The position numbers were made by a program, and so were the translations under genes. Of a DNA stretch of 64,000 nt, positions 11,838-23,207 are shown piece after piece (positions within the stretch are counted from its first letter, which is position 1; every line of letters begins with the position of its first letter). This stretch comes from Choanephora cucurbitarum (Eukaryota; Mucoromycota; Mucoromycetes; Mucorales; Choanephoraceae), in the NCBI GenBank assembly GCA_025331435.1, contig JAIWNI010000103.1, positions 36,237 through 100,236 on the forward strand. Reading direction: 5' to 3'. Below the pieces are notes generated by a model. That model was not told the DNA's origin, searched no databases, and saw nothing but the letters and a program-made list of their open reading frames with translations.

Positions 11838-13416
11838 TTACACTTTGACAAAAAACTTTCCTTTAGATACTATCATCCGGAGTACAAGCATGAATCCAGC
11901 TGCCACAACAGTTAAAGAGCCTGCAAATTGAATAGCAGCGGTCCAGCCGGATGCGTTCAGCAAGAGGCCTAGGAGAGGTGTACCTAATAGATTGCCAATG
12001 ACAGTAGTCATATAGGTCATTCCGAGTCCTTGTTGAATGTTCTCGACTCCTACAATATCTGCTGTAGTTACAGGCAAGAGTGAAACAAACCCACCGGCAC
12101 TTAAACCATAAAGAACACAATAGGCAACAAAAGTAGCATAGTCGCTAGCCAACTGCCAGACAACCATAGTGGCTAAACCTAGAGACAAAGATCAGTTATC
12201 CATCACAAAGGAAGACAAATAGGGAGTTTACCTGCTAAAAACGTGCACACAAACATTGTGTTAAACCGACCAAAATGATCTGCAAGATAACCCAGTGTGA
12301 TACGACAAATAGCATTCGCCGCTGACATGACGGAGATCATAGCCGCACCAGCAGTTGCATCTAAGCCAATGTATTGCACATATTGCGGGGCTAAAAAAAA
12401 CGGTGCTACATAACCAAAGGGTACAAAGAAACTGAAGCTAAGTAAGAGCATAAACCGTTTAGAGATCAAAGAGCGGTCAAAGATATGGTACCATTTGTTC
12501 TTTCCGTATCTAGGTGGGCGGTAACGAGAGGTAGCAAGACAAGTGGCTATACAGAGTAATCCAAAGCCAAATGATCCTTGGATACGAAGTGCATTGCGGT
12601 AACCCAGAGTAGCAATTAATTTTTGTACCATAGGAGCCAAGCAGACACCACCCACGCCTGATCCGCTTACGGCAATACCGGTGGCCAGACCTCTCTTGCT
12701 CGTGAACCATTGAGAAGGGAGTGTAACTGAAGGTGAAAAGACAAAGGCTGATCCTATACCAAACAAGACACCTTGTGAGAGATAGACTTGCCAGAGTTCT
12801 GTAGCGAAACTAGCCAAGATCAGAGCCAAGGGCGCCAGGACAGTACCGATTGCCATCGTTCGTCTAAATCCAATTTTCTGAATGACAGGTGTAATGAACA
12901 TGCCTAAAGCAAGCAAAAGAGCAGATGCGGAAGTACCTACAAAAGCTATCTTCAATATGCTTGTTTGGCCTGCAAACACTTGATCAACATATCTAAAAAA
13001 GATCTCAGTTACACAATATTACTGTTAGTTGAAAACTCTTACAATTTCTGATAATTCCCCCACGCAAATGTTGTTCCAAAAACGAAAAAGTTGACAAGAA
13101 AGCAAGATAAAACAGTCAACCAACCTGGATTGTGAATGCCGTCCGTGTGATACGGCACTTGTTTGAAGACTACATCTTCCTCTTTTGTGGTGTCTTTGTG
13201 GATTGCAGTACTTGTTTGTGTCTGATTTGTCTTTATTCGAGACAAGGTTTGTGTTATCTCTTCTAGAGAGCCTAGAACAGGAAATGGAGCAGATTCAAGA
13301 ACTGGAGGATAATCTTCTTGAAGCTGTGTATTGTCTACCATTGTGACATCTTCTTTTCCATTAGCAAAGGAACTTGTTTGAGACCTTTGGTCGTCCTCTT
13401 TAGTGTCTAAAGTCAT
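11838..13416 (-). CDS. Major facilitator superfamily transporter, monocarboxylate (MCT/SLC16) type
   Basis: Three exons (13043-13416, 12232-12992, 11838-12178) give 491 residues. A polar, cytosolic N terminus of about 95 residues precedes twelve predicted membrane segments. The first (NPGWLTVLSCFLVNFF) carries the tryptophan-containing start typical of fungal monocarboxylate permease-like proteins; GSGVGG-type and GYLADHFGR (MFS loop 8-9) motifs are present. Related proteins move small carboxylates or riboflavin-like solutes across the plasma membrane, but the substrate cannot be read from sequence. The 3' end lies about 105 bp from the start of the RhoGEF gene on the same strand. The start ATG is followed by an acidic, low-complexity stretch, so it is unlikely that a better start is missed. 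Confidence 0.85.
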
Positions 13417-14453
13417 TATTTTTTTTTATAAAAAAAAAGGGGGAGGTGGTATATGACAAGGATAAAAGAAGAAACAAAGTAAGAGAAAGAGAGAAAGGAA
13501 GTAGAGAAAACATTGACTCAATTTATAATAGCGCTTACCGATCTCTCGTTCTTTCTCTTTCTTTCTTTTAAACAAGCTATAGGACAACAATTGGTACATG
13601 CTATCTTATTTGTATGTACATCGTCAAGTACTTGTGTTATTCCAATTAAGTCATAGTCAATGAGTATCTATAGAAACATAGTATGGTAACTCTATTGGCT
13701 ACAATAGAATCGTTTTGTAGTGAATTGATCTGGATAATCCGAACTGAAGGAAGACATGGAAAGAAGAGGGGGAAAAGAATTTCCGAGATTATTTTCGTCC
13801 TATTTTTCCCTTTCATTTACTTGATTTCAATTTTGTTTCAGATAGCATCTCGATATACTCAAATAGACAACGCGGTTGAATTCAGACCGCTTTGTTTGGC
13901 TCATTCTAAATAAATCAATAACAGAAAAGACGGCTTAATGCTGTAGATCAACCCGCTTTTAAGGGATTTACTTCCTTTCATGGCCGAGAAGATCAAAGGT
14001 TGTGTGTTTGGTATCACGTAACACAATCCCCATACATTACTGTTTTTCTTTTGATGCGGAAAGCAGAAAATAGATGCGTGTAAGTTGGTAAGAAAAAGAA
14101 AAAACCATGTCCTATTGAATCTCTCTTTCTTTACTCTCTTTAAATATATTGAATAAATCAATTGATCCTTATGGATATTCAAAAAAATAAGTGGGAGTGA
14201 AGTGAATTGAATCCCAAGTAAAACCTTGTGTTATATCATATTAGCATCACACTAAGAATAATGATAAATGTGTTCAATATAAGAATTAGTCTTAAGACCT
14301 GCAAAGCTAATTCTTTAGAAAAAAAAAAAGAAACAATTAAAGCAGCGCTGTTTATGCAGCTCCTTAGATCAAGCCAAATATTACTGCAGGTACAAAATCA
14401 ACATGGAAATCCGATTCTATAAACATTTCTGTCTATTTAATATCGTCGATTTA
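13417..14453. other. Intergenic, promoter side of the transporter
   Basis: Pyrimidine-rich runs (CTTTCT-type) near 13545-13570 probably belong to the transporter promoter. Only short ORFs without motifs are present. Confidence 0.45.
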
Positions 14454-15809
14454 TTATGAGTTATTATTATTGGTATCATTGTGTGTGTACTTCTTGGTGA
14501 TTTTGTATAGACAGACACCTGTGTCTTCTAATATACGGTTATTATTTAGATAAGGCACTCTTGAATTTGTCAAGATGCGTGTAAATGTATTTAAGTCTAT
14601 AGATTCTATCTGCAAGTACTGTTTACAGACATTAAAAAAGGTATCTTCTTCACTCTTCTTCAGTCCTCTTGGTTTATAGCCCATCAGGATGACCAGCTCT
14701 TTTTGATGATTTAGACTGATTAATTGTCGAAAGGTGGAAATAAGAGCAGGAAAGTCTGCTGTGTTATAGAGCACATCTGACACAAGAATGTAGTCAAACG
14801 CATATTGGTTGGCCATCATGACATGACTCATGTCGTTATTTGAGCCCCAAGCAAGTGCATGTGTCTGGGTATGGTCTGGTCTAATCAAATTGAGTTTCTG
14901 GTTGTCTTTTATCAACATCAAGGCTTCTTCTAAATCTGTAAGGACAGTAGTTGGCGGATTTGAAATATGATAAATTTCACTGTTTTTAGTAATCGATAGA
15001 CCTAAACAGCCAATCCTGTATCACCACAAAAATATAAGTAAAATTTCATTGTTTAACTTCACCATTCTAGCTTACCCTGCACTTAGATCCATTAGACAAA
15101 GGCCGTCCAGACAATGTTTGTCTAACTTGAACATTTGATTGATAGCTTGTATCATCACCAAAGCAGAATCCCAGAGTTTACCCTGAGTCCCATTCTCCCA
15201 GATCTCTTGTAGCATGATAAAGTGATGCTTGGTAGCCAATGGCAACGCTCTAAATGTCTGAAGTGTACCTGCACTGATATCCTCATCCCAATATACATCT
15301 TCTTTTGGTTGTTGCTGTCTCTTGGATAGACAAAAGGGGCCAATACAGAGTGAAAGTGGTCTACCCCTATTCTGTTGAGATTCGAAATAGAGGTAATAGG
15401 CCTGATCAGGATCCAGTTCACCTGAAAGACGGTATTGTACTTGAATCATGCTGTCTGTTTCAATTGTATCCTGATTAGATTGCCACACATCTACTTTATC
15501 CATCACAGAGTATTCAATCAAGGCTTTATCTGATCTTGTAAAGCAGGATCCATTATTGGAAAGAAGTTGACAGGTCACAATTTTGTTTATTGAGTGAGTC
15601 GGTAAACCCATTTCAGTCACGACCTTCAAATGGATTGTATACCAATGGTTCAATAAGAACTCTGAGGAATGACTATGCAGTCTATCTACCGTCAGTCGAT
15701 GCACACGACTGTTTCTATAGAGTGCTTGACGAAAATCAGGTGTAGGAGGATTTTTGAGATAGATAAATGGATAGGCTGATTCTGAAAGACTGGTGGCTGT
15801 AACTAACAT
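14454..15809 (-). CDS. Methyltransferase-16 family (METTL21/22-like) protein methyltransferase
   Basis: Two exons (15076-15809 and 14454-15015; donor after GCAGG, acceptor after ACAG) encode 431 residues. The C-terminal half is a Rossmann-type methyltransferase: the SAM-binding loop LMDLSAGIGCLGLS is split by the intron, and DYILVSDVLYN matches the family-16 motif that positions the target amine. Family members mostly methylate lysines in translation factors, chaperones or other proteins. The N-terminal 240 residues were not recognised and may be a lineage-specific substrate-binding part. The start codon lies 165 bp from the stop of the C2-domain gene on the same strand. Substrate unknown. 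Confidence 0.8.
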
Positions 15810-15830
15810 GGTGTAAGATTAATAAACAAA

Positions 15831-15866
15831 AGAAGAAGAAGAAGAAGAAGAAGAAGAAGAGAAGAA
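15831..15866. repeat. GAA trinucleotide microsatellite
   Basis: About eleven tandem GAA units just upstream of the methyltransferase start. On the coding strand this is a TTC run in the presumed promoter or leader. Confidence 0.9.
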
Positions 15867-15974
15867 TTTATGGGTAAACAGAACAAAGAACACAAAAAAA
15901 AAAAGACGGAGACAGGAAAAGGGAACAAAGAACCCCCCCCCCTTTATATATATAGAAATTACGGAAAAAAAAAA

Positions 15975-17210
15975 TTAAGATAGCTCAGGTTCATTCCAGC
16001 CTTCTAGTAGGCCAATTTGAAGCCTTAGTTGAGCAAATTGTTTTCTAGCATTGATATGCCATGCTTTACTGGCATCATAGATAATACTGGCCTGATTCAC
16101 TAAATCCAGGTATTTGTCCTTCAGATAAACTTCCGAAACCCCCACTGCTCTATCTCCCTCTTCATCTTCCATCAATTTGACCACCAGTAAGACTTCAATC
16201 ATATGTTGATCTGATAGCCATATTTTGATGTCATCCAGGTGTCCTTGAAGGGTCAGTCCTTTGTGATATTCAATCGACTTCCAACTGTCTTCTTGAGGAT
16301 CCATGCTACAGCAAAAGACTTGATCTGCAAATCTGTATTGGATATAGGCTGATTCGATTTTATCATTGTATTGGCTCATCATTGAAGCAATATGTCTGGC
16401 CTCTAAAATACGGAAGACAAAGATATATTGATCTATACCATCACCTATCTGAATTATCTGGTTATCATGCTCCGATGATTCCTCGTAAGATAGATCATCC
16501 TCATCCATCAGTGAGCTTATTTCTTGTGGCCCAAATACTCGACTGACATCGGTACTGATCTCAAATCCTAATTCTGTACTCTTTTGAGCTAGGTTGACTG
16601 ACGTCTTGATGGGTGCCTGTAGTGGTGTGCCTATTTCCTTGTTTCTGGCTGTTGACGTCTTGGGCATCTCAACAAAGAATAGACCTGCTTTGATTTCACC
16701 CTGAGCTGCATGATCTGGGTGCTGAATAGTGTGCCATTCACCTTTATCGACCACAAACTGCTGAACCTGCTCAATGTTCTTGTCGTCATGTATCAAGACT
16801 ATCTTGGCATTCTCCATCTTGAGTTCAACTGTGCCAAGATGGGTTGTTTCGGACTGTTCAGAGAGACTGGTGATGTCGAGTGTGATGTGAGCTGAGTGTT
16901 TTCGCAATCGATTCAACAGTTGGCGAGAGACATAATAGACAAGTGTTGTTCTCCACTGAGGGTTTTCTGTAAGTAGTTGTGAGCGTGTGGATAGACGTGT
17001 GTTGGGTGGTATAAGATCGTCTACAGGTGGTGGTAACTGAAGGTGAAGTCGACTGTTGAGATAGACATCTTTATCTAATTGTTCTTTAAAATGCTGGCCT
17101 AAAATAGATTGTATGAGTTTCTATACAAAAAAGTTGTCACTCTTTAGTTGACCATCTTCAATAGCCACCAGAATAGCAAAATCACAATTCTTTGTTAATA
17201 AAAGAGACAT
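15975..17210 (-). CDS. C2-domain protein, tentatively CEP120-like
   Basis: The main exon runs from 17098 to the stop at 15975; a first exon of 58 nt (17153-17210, start MSLLLTKNCDFAILVAIEDG) joins through an intron with a weak donor (GTCAAC; a GTGACA donor 12 nt downstream also keeps the frame). The product is about 393 residues. Both an N-terminal C2-like beta sandwich and a second C2-like unit (FVFRILEARHIA, VLLVVKL, VGVSEVYL) are visible. This order recalls the two C2-type domains at the start of the centriole protein CEP120. The match is by eye and modest; a general C2 membrane- or protein-binding scaffold is the safer call. The long C-terminal coiled coil of animal CEP120 is absent. Confidence 0.55.
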
Positions 17211-17262
17211 TTCTTCTTTTTAAAAAAAGAAATAAAAAAAAAAGGAGAAATCAAGATTTATT

Positions 17263-18981
17263 TCACTGGCTTTTTTTTTTTACGCCTTTCACATAGATAC
17301 AACCCGGATGTGGCATATCATATTGCCAATCACCTTGTCTTAAGATTTTCAGGGTTGTTGGCAAAAGCTTAGATTCGCCATATTTAGAGTGTTTACCAAC
17401 ACCAGTAACGATCTTCAAGGGCCTGAATTGAAGACGAGCAGATTGCATCTGACTTCGTGAATACCATTGAGTGACACCTTCTGACACAAGCACTTGTGCT
17501 TCAGCCACTGTCAAACCATGCAAATCCAACAAATGATCATCATTCTGTCTTAACCTCTGTCGACGTACAGTCGCTCTTGCAGCTCGCATATTCCAATCTT
17601 TGGCTTGTGTATCCAACTGCCTTGCTTCATCTGAATAAAAGAAAGCAATACCACCCTCACCTGGGCCTTTGTTCTTTGCTGCTCGATAGGCTGCTGCTGC
17701 CTTTCGAAACAATTCATTTCTTTCCAAAATAAGCTGCATTGCCATATCACGACATTCCTCAGGATCGTCTTCTTGGTAATTCTGCTGATTGTTGATCAAC
17801 AGATATTCGGGTATCACCGGCATTTCTTTCTTCTTTTGTTGAGCACGAATATGTTCTGATTCAGCTGCCATCTTCTTGAGACGTGCCTCTAATGCCAGTT
17901 GATTGACATCAAACGACAAAAAGTGCTCTACACCCGTCTGTACTAATTGATCTAAGGATCTATTCTGTCCCTCTGATTGAATGATGACACCTAAAGCTAC
18001 TCTGGCTATATCTTGAGCAGATCGATCGACCATGATTGCCTCTAGTTCTTGCTTGACATGATCCAGTTCTTTGATGGCTGACCATTTCAGTTGATGCTCA
18101 GGCTTCTCTTGAGGATGCTTTTCCATCAATGACTTGACAGAAGCAATCATATTACCACGGCAATGTTGAACAGCACCTGCAATCACCATTTCAGATAGTT
18201 GGGGAAAGTAGTGTTGAAGCAATTTAACAGTGCTATCGTACTGATGCCAAAAATTGAAAGGAACAGAGGCTAATTCGCCTCTTAATATATCTTCATCTTC
18301 TTCATTCTGCTGCTGCTCCATGATTTTACGCATATTGGTCGAAAAGGCACCAGGGTTAGATGTGTTTCCTTGCGTACTCTTGACAGTAGGCAGTTGACCT
18401 GATGACCAAATTGGCTGTGTCGGATTCTTCTTTTTCGTCCGATACGCTTTCTGGTTGGGTTTGCCACGGTAAAGTGCATCTCGATTATGTTCTTGTTCTG
18501 CCATCAGACTTTCATCATGTTCCTTTTGTGAAATAAATTCTCGATTCAGTAAGACGTCTGTTGCCTTTTCTACATCATTTTCAGCTGTCTTGAGTGCGTC
18601 AATGAGATCTGGAAGTGAAATGGTTGGGAAGCAAGTCAAGAGAAACTCAATATTGTCATCCTCAGATTGATCTGAAGAACTAGTGGTGGTGGTGGTGTCT
18701 TCAAGATCTAAGTTATCTAACGAGAGTTCTTGCTGATCTAGTGTTTGATCTGCTTCTTTAGCAAGTGCTGTCAAGACTTCAAAGGATTGGTCATAGTTGA
18801 AAGAGTCGTTCCAGATGGCTTGAATGAGAGAGGGATCGAGTGGTGGACAGAAGGTTGCCTGTAATTTTGCTTCATCTCTGGCTCTATCTTGTTTTATCTG
18901 TTGTGTGTTTTGAGTCTTCTTTTGTTTTTGACTCTTGCTGTTTCTTGGTGCGTTATATTGGTTGTCTTGTAAACGTCCCAT
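17263..18981 (-). CDS. CUE and Smr domain nuclease, Cue2-like (ribosome-associated mRNA decay)
   Basis: One exon of 572 residues; ATG at 18981. Near the N terminus (about 90-150) lies a CUE-like ubiquitin-binding helix bundle (LLTCFPTISLPDLIDALK). The C-terminal third holds the DUF1771 helix region (RNELFRKAAAAYRAAKNKGP) and then the Smr domain with its LDLHGLTVAEA and TGVGKHS motifs, the DLHG and TGxGxHS signatures of the family. In yeast the Cue2 Smr protein cuts mRNA under colliding ribosomes in no-go decay; the domain order here fits that role. The middle region has further helical CUE-like segments (about 245-310). Both Smr signature motifs are intact, so activity is expected. Orthology to Cue2 is inferred from architecture only. 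Confidence 0.85.
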   Translation of the reverse strand: MGRLQDNQYNAPRNSKSQKQKKTQNTQQIKQDRARDEAKLQATFCPPLDPSLIQAIWNDSFNYDQSFEVLTALAKEADQTLDQQELSLDNLDLEDTTTTTSSSDQSEDDNIEFLLTCFPTISLPDLIDALKTAENDVEKATDVLLNREFISQKEHDESLMAEQEHNRDALYRGKPNQKAYRTKKKNPTQPIWSSGQLPTVKSTQGNTSNPGAFSTNMRKIMEQQQNEEDEDILRGELASVPFNFWHQYDSTVKLLQHYFPQLSEMVIAGAVQHCRGNMIASVKSLMEKHPQEKPEHQLKWSAIKELDHVKQELEAIMVDRSAQDIARVALGVIIQSEGQNRSLDQLVQTGVEHFLSFDVNQLALEARLKKMAAESEHIRAQQKKKEMPVIPEYLLINNQQNYQEDDPEECRDMAMQLILERNELFRKAAAAYRAAKNKGPGEGGIAFFYSDEARQLDTQAKDWNMRAARATVRRQRLRQNDDHLLDLHGLTVAEAQVLVSEGVTQWYSRSQMQSARLQFRPLKIVTGVGKHSKYGESKLLPTTLKILRQGDWQYDMPHPGCIYVKGVKKKSQ

Positions 18982-19565
18982 TTTTATCAAAAAGACAGTG
19001 AAAAAAAAATTAGTAGGAATTTAAAATTTATAAGTCATCAATGACCTCATAAACAGTGTGGATGTTTGATCATCTTTGATTTACGATAAAGAGTCTCACT
19101 CTCCCTCTCTCTCTCTCTCAACCCCCGCTCATAATCAATATTATGTAATTAACAACTAAGCAAACTAGACTCTTTATGATATCCAATCAAATTGGAATTG
19201 AAAGCCCTTGAAGATAGATTGATATCATTTTCTCTGTCTAATTTTTTTTTTGTACTTTACATAGAGATACAGTTCGAAAGTTTGTTGCCAAGTAAACAAT
19301 AGAGATAGGTCTGATAGTTGTTATGGTAATGTGACTCAAATGAGAATGTTCATTTAGCCAAGGAAACCATATTAATAAGCTAGTTGTTTATCATCATTGT
19401 CATACGCAACTAACCCCGCTGTTTATTTCCATAGGGATGAAAGGGCCCACTCGTGAGGGGTCTATTGAGTTTGAATAGGGAAAATTGCGTGCGATTATTT
19501 AGTTGTTTTTCTTCCCTCTCTTTTTTTTTTTAATTTTTTTTCTCACTCACCTTACTTATTGAAAT
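18982..19565. other. Divergent promoter region
   Basis: This region lies between the divergently transcribed Smr gene and the zinc-finger gene. It contains a CT run (about 19098-19120) and T-tracts near 19520-19545 upstream of the zinc-finger ATG. No specific operator was recognised. Confidence 0.45.
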
Positions 19566-20401
19566 ATGAATGAAACTAGTTTTTTAGCTATCAATGCCTC
19601 TGGAAGACCTATCAACATATTGAATGATGATAAAGAGCCTATGTTAAACAACAAAACTCCAACAACAGAGAGCAAGAGAAGATATCACTGTACAGAGCGT
19701 GGCTGTACAAAAAGCTTTACAACAAGGTAAGGAAAGCCAGAACACTGAGTTGGTTGAATTACTTAGCCTCTTTTAGTGGTCATTTGGCTAGACATCACCG
19801 TATTCATACAGGTGAAAAGAACTTCCCTTGTTTTTATCCTGGCTGTCTATCTCGCTTCTCACGTCAAGATAACATGATGCAGCATTATCGCACACACATG
19901 TCAAACAACCCCAGAAGAGTATCCAAGAAGAGTGTAGAAGAAGTACACCCGAAACCAAAGCTGTATGCTCATCAGCGTATTCGATCGGATCCATACAAAG
20001 CTGAGAGACCATTGACGATTGACCAACATTTAGACAAATATTATCAACAGAGTACACAACATGAACAACCTCAGAAATATCGTTATGTCCCTATCAACAT
20101 CAAAAAACCTGCAAAGATGCCACAGTCACAGCAATCACAAGAAGAAGAATCGCCTGTCTTGTTTTATCAACACAAACCATTATCTTACAAGAGACAGATT
20201 AATACATCATTACATACCTTATTCCCCTCTACCTTATTACACCCTAAACATACATCTAATTCACCCTCTTTATCTTCTCCCAGCAGTACAAATGACACAA
20301 CTTCGCTGGATTCCTCTTCTTTTACATCACACACAACAGATGATTCATCTGTGCAAACAGGTTTGTTGCAACTAGCACATATTGTAAGTACATTTGGCTG
20401 A
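19566..20401 (+). CDS. Two-finger C2H2 transcription factor, Nrg1/Nrg2-like
   Basis: Two exons (19566-19726 and 19777-20401) give 261 residues; the 50-nt intron (GTAAGG to TTTTAG) falls inside the first finger. Finger 1 has C-x4-C and H-x3-H spacing (YHCTERGC ... SGHLARHHRIH) joined by the TGEKNF linker to finger 2 (FPCFYPGC ... RFSRQDNMMQHYRTH). The SGHLARH and FSRxDNxxQHYRTH wording is typical of Nrg-type DNA-binding regions, which repress glucose- and stress-related genes in yeasts by binding CCCT-type sites. The C-terminal 150 residues are serine-, proline- and glutamine-rich and likely disordered. Targets in this organism are unknown. Confidence 0.85.
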
Positions 20402-20796
20402 AATAAAGTAAAGAAATAAGTTCTTTGTTCCGCGGGAAAAAAAAAAGAAATATAGGGTCCGAGTAAGAAAAAAGTATACAAAAAGGGAATTCAGGGTTAT
20501 TTTGAGCCAGCTGATTTCTTATGGCTGTTGTATAGGTCACATTGCTAAAGGTCTCATTGACAAAAGAGAATGGCAATTTGTGTTTCATACTAGATGAAAA
20601 AGCATATGAGACAATTCAACATTGTGTGTATGCTCCCCCCTTTCTTTCTTTTTGATAAGCAAGGGCATAATTTAGAAAACTATAAGCTTAAATTTAAGCT
20701 ATCTTATCAACTGAAAATCTTCCTAATAATGCATTTTTCAATTTCCCTTTTTTAAAAAAGCAGTGTTTGCTATTGTTTATTAGCGGGAAAAAAAAC
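20402..20796. other. Convergent intergenic region
   Basis: The 3' flanks of the zinc-finger gene and of uL3 meet here. No gene or structured RNA was recognised. Confidence 0.45.
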
Positions 20797-22144
20797 TTAA
20801 ATATCCTTCTTGAGAGTACCCATGAATTGATGCTTTTCAGCAGCAGTTTGGAAACGACCGTGACCAAACTTGGAGGAGGTATCGATGAACTTGAGAGTGA
20901 CCTTTTCCAAGGCAGAACGCTTGGTGTGGACAGTGAGGGACTTACGAAGAGTGATGACACGCTTCTTGGAACCAGCACAACAACCCTTGATCATGACAAA
21001 GTCGTCATTGACAACACCATAGTGAGGGAAACCACCCATGGGAGTAATGTTCTTTTCAGTTAAATCGTATTCAGTAGTACCAGACTTGGCATCAGAGCCC
21101 TTAGCAATACGGTAGATCTTCTTGTTGATTTCAGTACGACGGTGGTAACCACGTTGACCAGCACGAGCCACAGAGTACATGACTCGGCTAGGGTGCCAGG
21201 CACCAATACAGGCAACCTTACGGAGACCACGGTGAGTCTTACGAGGGAGTTTCTTGGTACCCCAACGGTGAGTGACACCTTCAAAACCATGACCCTTGGT
21301 GGTGGCAATAATATCAATCATTTCATCTTGTTCAAAGATAGAACCCACTGACACTTCCTTTTCAAAATGATTACGAGCAAAATCAACCTTGTCGGCAATA
21401 GAACCACCGTTCAATTGGATTTCCATGATATGAGCCTTACGTTGGTTGATCTTGGCCTTGGAGATTTGTGTATGAGCAAGGACACGAACGACAGAACAGT
21501 ACTTCTTGATACGTTCAGTTTCACGGGTGATGTCTTTGGCACCATCAGCATACTTTTGAGCGTACTTGGTGAAGGCCTTCTTCTTGGAACGGTACCAGTT
21601 CTTGTAGAAGCGACGCTTGGCTTCTTCAGAGAGGTGTTCAGCCCAGACGGTAGTCAAAGAACGGAGACCACGAGGGGTTTCGACATAACCGACCATACCA
21701 ACAATAACCATAGGAGGAGATTCGATCACAGTGACAGCTTCGACGATTTCCTTCTTGTGCATCTTGGAACCGGGACGTTCGAGGTCACGGACGATGTGGG
21801 TCATACCAGCCTTGTAACCCATGAAGGCAGTCAAGTGGACAGGAAGCTTAGCGTTGTCCTTGGGGAAAGCCTTAACACGACCACGGTGAGATCTAGTTCT
21901 CTTACGAGGACCGAAACCTAAGTGACCATGACGAGGAGCTTCAAATTTTCTATAAAAAGAGATGGCATGTTAGATGTTGTTCATGACATGCATAATCTGT
22001 ATTTTTTTTTTTGGCTTTACCTGTGAGACTATAAAGTAAAGAGAATAATTCAAGAGGATAGAAATGAAATAAGATTACATGAGTCTTCAGATGATATTTG
22101 CATAAGTCATAAAGACAGATGGATGGATGACTTCAACTTACCAT
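20797..22144 (-). CDS. RPL3: 60S ribosomal protein uL3 (L3)
   Basis: The large exon 20797-21949 encodes nearly the whole protein, with the family hallmarks [16 protein letters not shown], the [20 protein letters not shown] region around the methylated histidine loop, and GxWHPSRV. The N terminus needs two tiny upstream exons: 22142-22144 (ATG only) and 22021-22028 (8 nt), giving [15 protein letters not shown]. The total is 387 residues, the standard fungal length. uL3 lies at the peptidyl-transferase centre and is essential for 60S assembly. Codon choice is strongly biased to C-ending codons, as expected for a highly expressed gene and unlike neighbouring genes. The 5' introns are a common feature of fungal ribosomal-protein genes. 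Confidence 0.95.
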
Positions 22145-23207
22145 AGTAGATTATGTTGGATGGATTTTACTATAAAGAAAATAAAAATGTAAGCTGAAAT
22201 GGATGTGGAGTAGACCAACTCAAAAAATCCAAGGGAAATTTGCACTCAGATTCTTTTTTTTTTCTCTTTTGTCAAATGCTTTGAAGACTACTGCAGAAAG
22301 AAAAGTTAGTTTGCACTGGAAGAGAGAAGCTATTTGTAGTATTTGAGTGAAACAATTGTCAAACAAGGATCCTAATGAGAAAATAAGATATACTACAGAT
22401 GATGGGTTTAGAACAAGACGCTGTAGGGCGAATACAAAGCTTGTAAAGATCCCAAGTGAAATTCTAAAAGTGATTGTATAATTTAGTTCTACAATGAGTA
22501 AGCACTTTAGTCGCAAACTTACTTCAAATTCCATAATGACTTCTAATGCAATACCAATTTATGCATGAATGTCATATGTAGTAGAAAAAGTATCTCATAA
22601 TCAATCTACACATCGTCTTCTGAATCCAGATCCATTCTCAGTAACATAGTCACTGTACCTTTGCAACTAATTTCTAACAAGGCAGAAGCACAGATGCAAC
22701 TAACGCTTCATTGTGTCTAGCACACGTATCTTGACTTTTTACCGAGTAATGCTTGTGAAATACTAGGCCTACTTGATTTGATCAAAGCTTGCGTCCCAAT
22801 AATAAAAGATAATGTTCAGCCGTACAATCTCGTTTTCATTGTTGTCTTTTTATCCGAAAGTTCAAATGGTGTTGTTAGACTCAATTTGGACATGCTTATG
22901 AGCAAAGAATAATGGACACAAGAGAAAGTAAAGGTAGATCGGGCATGCAGGCTTGATTCCACTCTTTTATCATCAAATCTTGCTTTGTCATAAAGCATTA
23001 AGATTGTCATAAGCTTTTCTATCTTGTTTCATTTACTCCTTTAAGCTCGAGTGGTACAAAAAAAGAGTTTTGATGTCGATCTACCATGAATATCTTACTC
23101 AATTGAACAAAAAAATAAAGACATGTCTGATTGTTTATTTTTTTTTAAAAAAAATGGCATCTCTACAATCGTTCTAGATAGGTTTTCTTCTTATACATAC
23201 GATCTTG
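22145..23207. other. Intergenic, uL3 promoter side
   Basis: A 104-codon minus-strand frame (22220-22534) begins with ATG followed closely by a good donor (GTAAGT at about 22522), and several pyrimidine tracts are present, but no downstream exon could be joined. Nothing else was recognised. Confidence 0.4.

Noticed and set aside
21367..21921. 184-codon plus-strand ORF opposite uL3
   Set aside because: Antisense shadow of a highly codon-biased gene.
22220..22534. 104-codon minus-strand ORF upstream of uL3 starting MEFE before a GTAAGT donor
   Set aside because: No downstream exon could be joined, the translated part is unlike a protein, and it lies in the uL3 promoter.
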